Below the pieces are notes generated by a model, which was not told the origin of the DNA, made no database searches, and worked only from the letters and a program-made list of their open reading frames with translations. Positions 33,241 through 34,696 of a stretch of 34,696 nt of DNA are shown in pieces (position 1 is the stretch's first letter; each line of letters begins with the position of its first letter). The position numbers and the translations under genes were made by a program. The DNA is from Proteiniphilum sp. UBA5283 (GTDB taxonomy: Bacteria > Bacteroidota > Bacteroidia > Bacteroidales > Dysgonomonadaceae): positions 1,261 to 35,956 of the forward strand of contig DHSP01000004.1 of the NCBI GenBank assembly GCA_002408485.1, given 5' to 3'.

Positions 33241-34287
33241 TCAGTTGTTTTGGCAAAGATTTTTTTTCAGTTCCGCGATCTCTTTTTCCAGGGCATTGAG
33301 TTGACGATACATATCGGGAAGTTTGGGGATGATGACGCTCGACTTAAAGAATTTTTTTACCGGATAAGCAGGCGACCCTATGATCTCTGATCTCTCCTTG
33401 GTGTTGCTGATGATACCCGACTGGGCACCGATCTGGCTTTCTTTCCCGATGGTAATGTGCCCGCCTATTCCCACCTGCCCTCCCAGGACACAGCTTTCCC
33501 CGATCTTGGCCGAACCTGCAATACCTACCTGAGCCGCCATGACCGTATTTTCCCCGATCTCACAGTTGTGTGCGATCTGGATGAGGTTGTCGAGCTTCAC
33601 TCCCCTGCGGATAATGGTAGAGCCCATTACAGCACGGTCAATGGTGGTGTTGGCGCCGATCTCCACATCATCCTCAATAAGTACATTGCCCATCTGGGGA
33701 ATCTTGTGGTAACGCTCCTCCTCTTTACTGAATCCAAATCCATCCGCACCAATGACTGCTCCGGCATGGATAATACAATTATCACCGATCACACACTCGG
33801 AATAAATTTTTACACCCGGGTAGATGATACAGTTTTTTCCAATCTGTACATTGTCTCCCACAAAAGAGTTCGGGTAAATTTTGCTGTTATCTCCAACCCG
33901 GGCATGTTCGCCGATATAGGCAAACGTACCTACATAGACATTTTCTCCCATCACTGCCGTAGCGGAAACAAAGCTCATCTCCTCTGTACCCGACTTTTGG
34001 GGTTTGTTACTGTTGACCATCTCCATGAGGGAGGCGAGTGCCGCGTAGGCATTCTGTACTTTGATGAGCGTAGCCTCAATCGGCTTATCCGGTTCAAAAT
34101 CATGATTCACCAGGACAATGTCGGCCCGGGTTTGATAAATATATGCAGTGTACTTCGGATTACCCAGAAAAGTGAGTGTCCCCGGCCTTCCTTCTTCAAT
34201 TTTGGAAAAACTGGAAACAGTCACATCCGGATTACCGATTAACTCTCCTTTAAGAAAATCGGCTATTTGTTTTGCAGAAAATTTCAT
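33241..34287 (-). CDS. lpxD: UDP-3-O-(3-hydroxyacyl)glucosamine N-acyltransferase
   Basis: A 348-residue enzyme that adds the second 3-hydroxyacyl chain in lipid A synthesis. The ATG at 34285-34287 gives the standard family start (MKFSAKQIADFLKGE); two codons upstream begin with TTG and are not needed. A uridine-binding N-domain (1-100) is followed by hexapeptide repeats (about 108-310), with the catalytic His240 in IQIAHNCEIG and GADGFGF at 180-186. A short coiled C-terminal helix rich in Leu/Glu/Lys ends the chain. It is the first lpx gene of the minus-strand run. Confidence 0.96.
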   Translation of the reverse strand: MKFSAKQIADFLKGELIGNPDVTVSSFSKIEEGRPGTLTFLGNPKYTAYIYQTRADIVLVNHDFEPDKPIEATLIKVQNAYAALASLMEMVNSNKPQKSGTEEMSFVSATAVMGENVYVGTFAYIGEHARVGDNSKIYPNSFVGDNVQIGKNCIIYPGVKIYSECVIGDNCIIHAGAVIGADGFGFSKEEERYHKIPQMGNVLIEDDVEIGANTTIDRAVMGSTIIRRGVKLDNLIQIAHNCEIGENTVMAAQVGIAGSAKIGESCVLGGQVGIGGHITIGKESQIGAQSGIISNTKERSEIIGSPAYPVKKFFKSSVIIPKLPDMYRQLNALEKEIAELKKNLCQNN

Positions 34288-34333
34288 CAGCAAGTGATTC
34301 TATTGAATAATTATTTACTCTCTAAAGATTACG

Positions 34334-34364
34334 CAAATTAACGAATAATATTTCAGTGTAGGAA
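34334..34364 (-). promoter_or_regulatory. Weak candidate lpxD promoter
   Basis: The minus strand shows TTC, a 20-base spacer and TTAATTTG, one mismatch in each half to the TTG/TAnnTTTG pattern. It lies about 47 bases upstream of the lpxD ATG. Confidence 0.3.
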
Positions 34365-34532
34365 GAAAAAAACAATAAATCCATCCCATGGCCTTCTGCA
34401 ATCGATGCATTTTGCCGTTACTACCCCGGCGCTTTGAACCTCCACGGTGTGAGTCAAATTCTCAGAAAAAACAGAACGACACCGCAACAAAGCAAGTTTC
34501 GTTGATTATCCGAATAAATATTTGCTGATAAA

Positions 34533-34564
34533 TTTGGGAAAAAGAAAATTTTAGGGTACTTTTG
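34533..34564 (+). promoter_or_regulatory. Promoter for tRNA-Pro
   Basis: TTTG (34533-34536), a 20-base spacer and TACTTTTG (34557-34564) match both halves of the Bacteroidota promoter. The tRNA begins 13 bases after the -7 box. Confidence 0.75.
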
Positions 34565-34576
34565 CACTCACATTTT

Positions 34577-34652
34577 CGGGATGTAGCTCAGTCCGGTTTA
34601 GAGTACGCGTCTGGGGGGCGTGGGGTCGGAAGTTCGAATCTTCTCATCCCGA
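34577..34652 (+). tRNA. tRNA-Pro (anticodon GGG)
   Basis: A 76-base cloverleaf. The acceptor is CGGGATG/CATCCCG with discriminator A and no encoded CCA. The D-stem is GCTC/GAGT with a loop containing GG and an extra T. The anticodon stem CGCGT/GCGTG encloses CTGGGGG, giving anticodon GGG for proline codons CCC/CCU. The T-arm GGAAG-TTCGAAT-CTTCT is standard. Several stem pairs are G-T wobbles. Confidence 0.93.
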
Positions 34653-34661
34653 CATGTTTAG

Positions 34662-34696
34662 AAAGCAGTTATCGGTAACACGATGACTGCTTTTTT
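34662..34696 (+). terminator. Rho-independent terminator after tRNA-Pro
   Basis: AAAGCAGTTATCG (34662-34674) pairs with CGATGACTGCTTT (34681-34693), 13 pairs with one G-T, six-base loop, running into T6 at the window edge. Confidence 0.85.

Noticed and set aside
1..34696. CRISPR arrays, insertion sequences, integrases, phage genes, defence systems
   Set aside because: No regularly spaced repeats, transposase motifs, terminal repeats or att-like duplications were seen by reading; the only tRNA has no integrase beside it.

Overview
The window looks like chromosomal DNA from a member of the Bacteroidota, most likely order Bacteroidales. Supporting signs are a hybrid two-component system (sensor kinase, receiver and AraC regulator in one chain), a fused LpxC-FabZ enzyme, a FecR-like anti-sigma domain beside an ECF sigma factor, a GTPase-degenerate EF-G2, an RseC-led Rnf operon, and promoters of the TTG/TAnnTTTG type with weak Shine-Dalgarno sequences. 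The exact genus cannot be read from the sequence; the Dysgonomonadaceae/Porphyromonadaceae side of the order is a guess.

Layout, left to right. Positions 1-785 (minus) hold the start of a sodium-pump-type decarboxylase operon: the small membrane gamma subunit, then the carboxyltransferase alpha subunit cut by the window edge. Positions 1011-1895 (minus) encode an ECF sigma factor followed by an 83-residue protein that resembles only the cytoplasmic part of a FecR anti-sigma factor. Positions 2006-9555 (minus) encode a hybrid two-component sensor and, directly after it, a large secreted bimodular protein (right-handed beta-helix plus TIM-barrel-like module), with no SusC/SusD pair. Positions 9705-12392 (minus) encode a calcium-type P-type ATPase. 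A 416-bp divergent intergenic region follows, then fusA2 (12809-14965, plus).

Positions 15100-21339 (minus) encode the oxidative branch of the TCA cycle: aconitase, a bacterial-type isocitrate dehydrogenase with NAD-type cofactor residues, citrate synthase, and a second, eukaryotic-type isocitrate dehydrogenase with NADP-type residues. Divergent from it, 21684-27148 (plus) is a complete rseC-rnfBCDGEA operon ending in a clear terminator. A DUF6600-type lipoprotein with a long Ser/Arg/Asn/Thr-rich tail follows (27354-28667). Positions 28745-34287 (minus) encode lipid A synthesis (lpxD, lpxC-fabZ, lpxA) with the agmatine-to-putrescine genes aguA and aguB at the distal end. The window closes with tRNA-Pro(GGG), its promoter and its terminator.

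The genes fit an anaerobe that couples carbon flux to ion gradients. The oxidative TCA genes produce NADH, NADPH and 2-oxoglutarate; Rnf links reduced ferredoxin and NAD to an ion gradient; the decarboxylase at the left edge is of the Na+-pumping kind. No mobile element, CRISPR array, phage gene or defence system was seen. The observations most worth following are a terminator hairpin embedded in the leader of the hybrid sensor gene within an uninterrupted upstream reading frame, the degenerate GTPase motifs of EF-G2, the pair of unrelated isocitrate dehydrogenases with opposite predicted cofactor preference in one gene cluster, and the mini anti-sigma protein.
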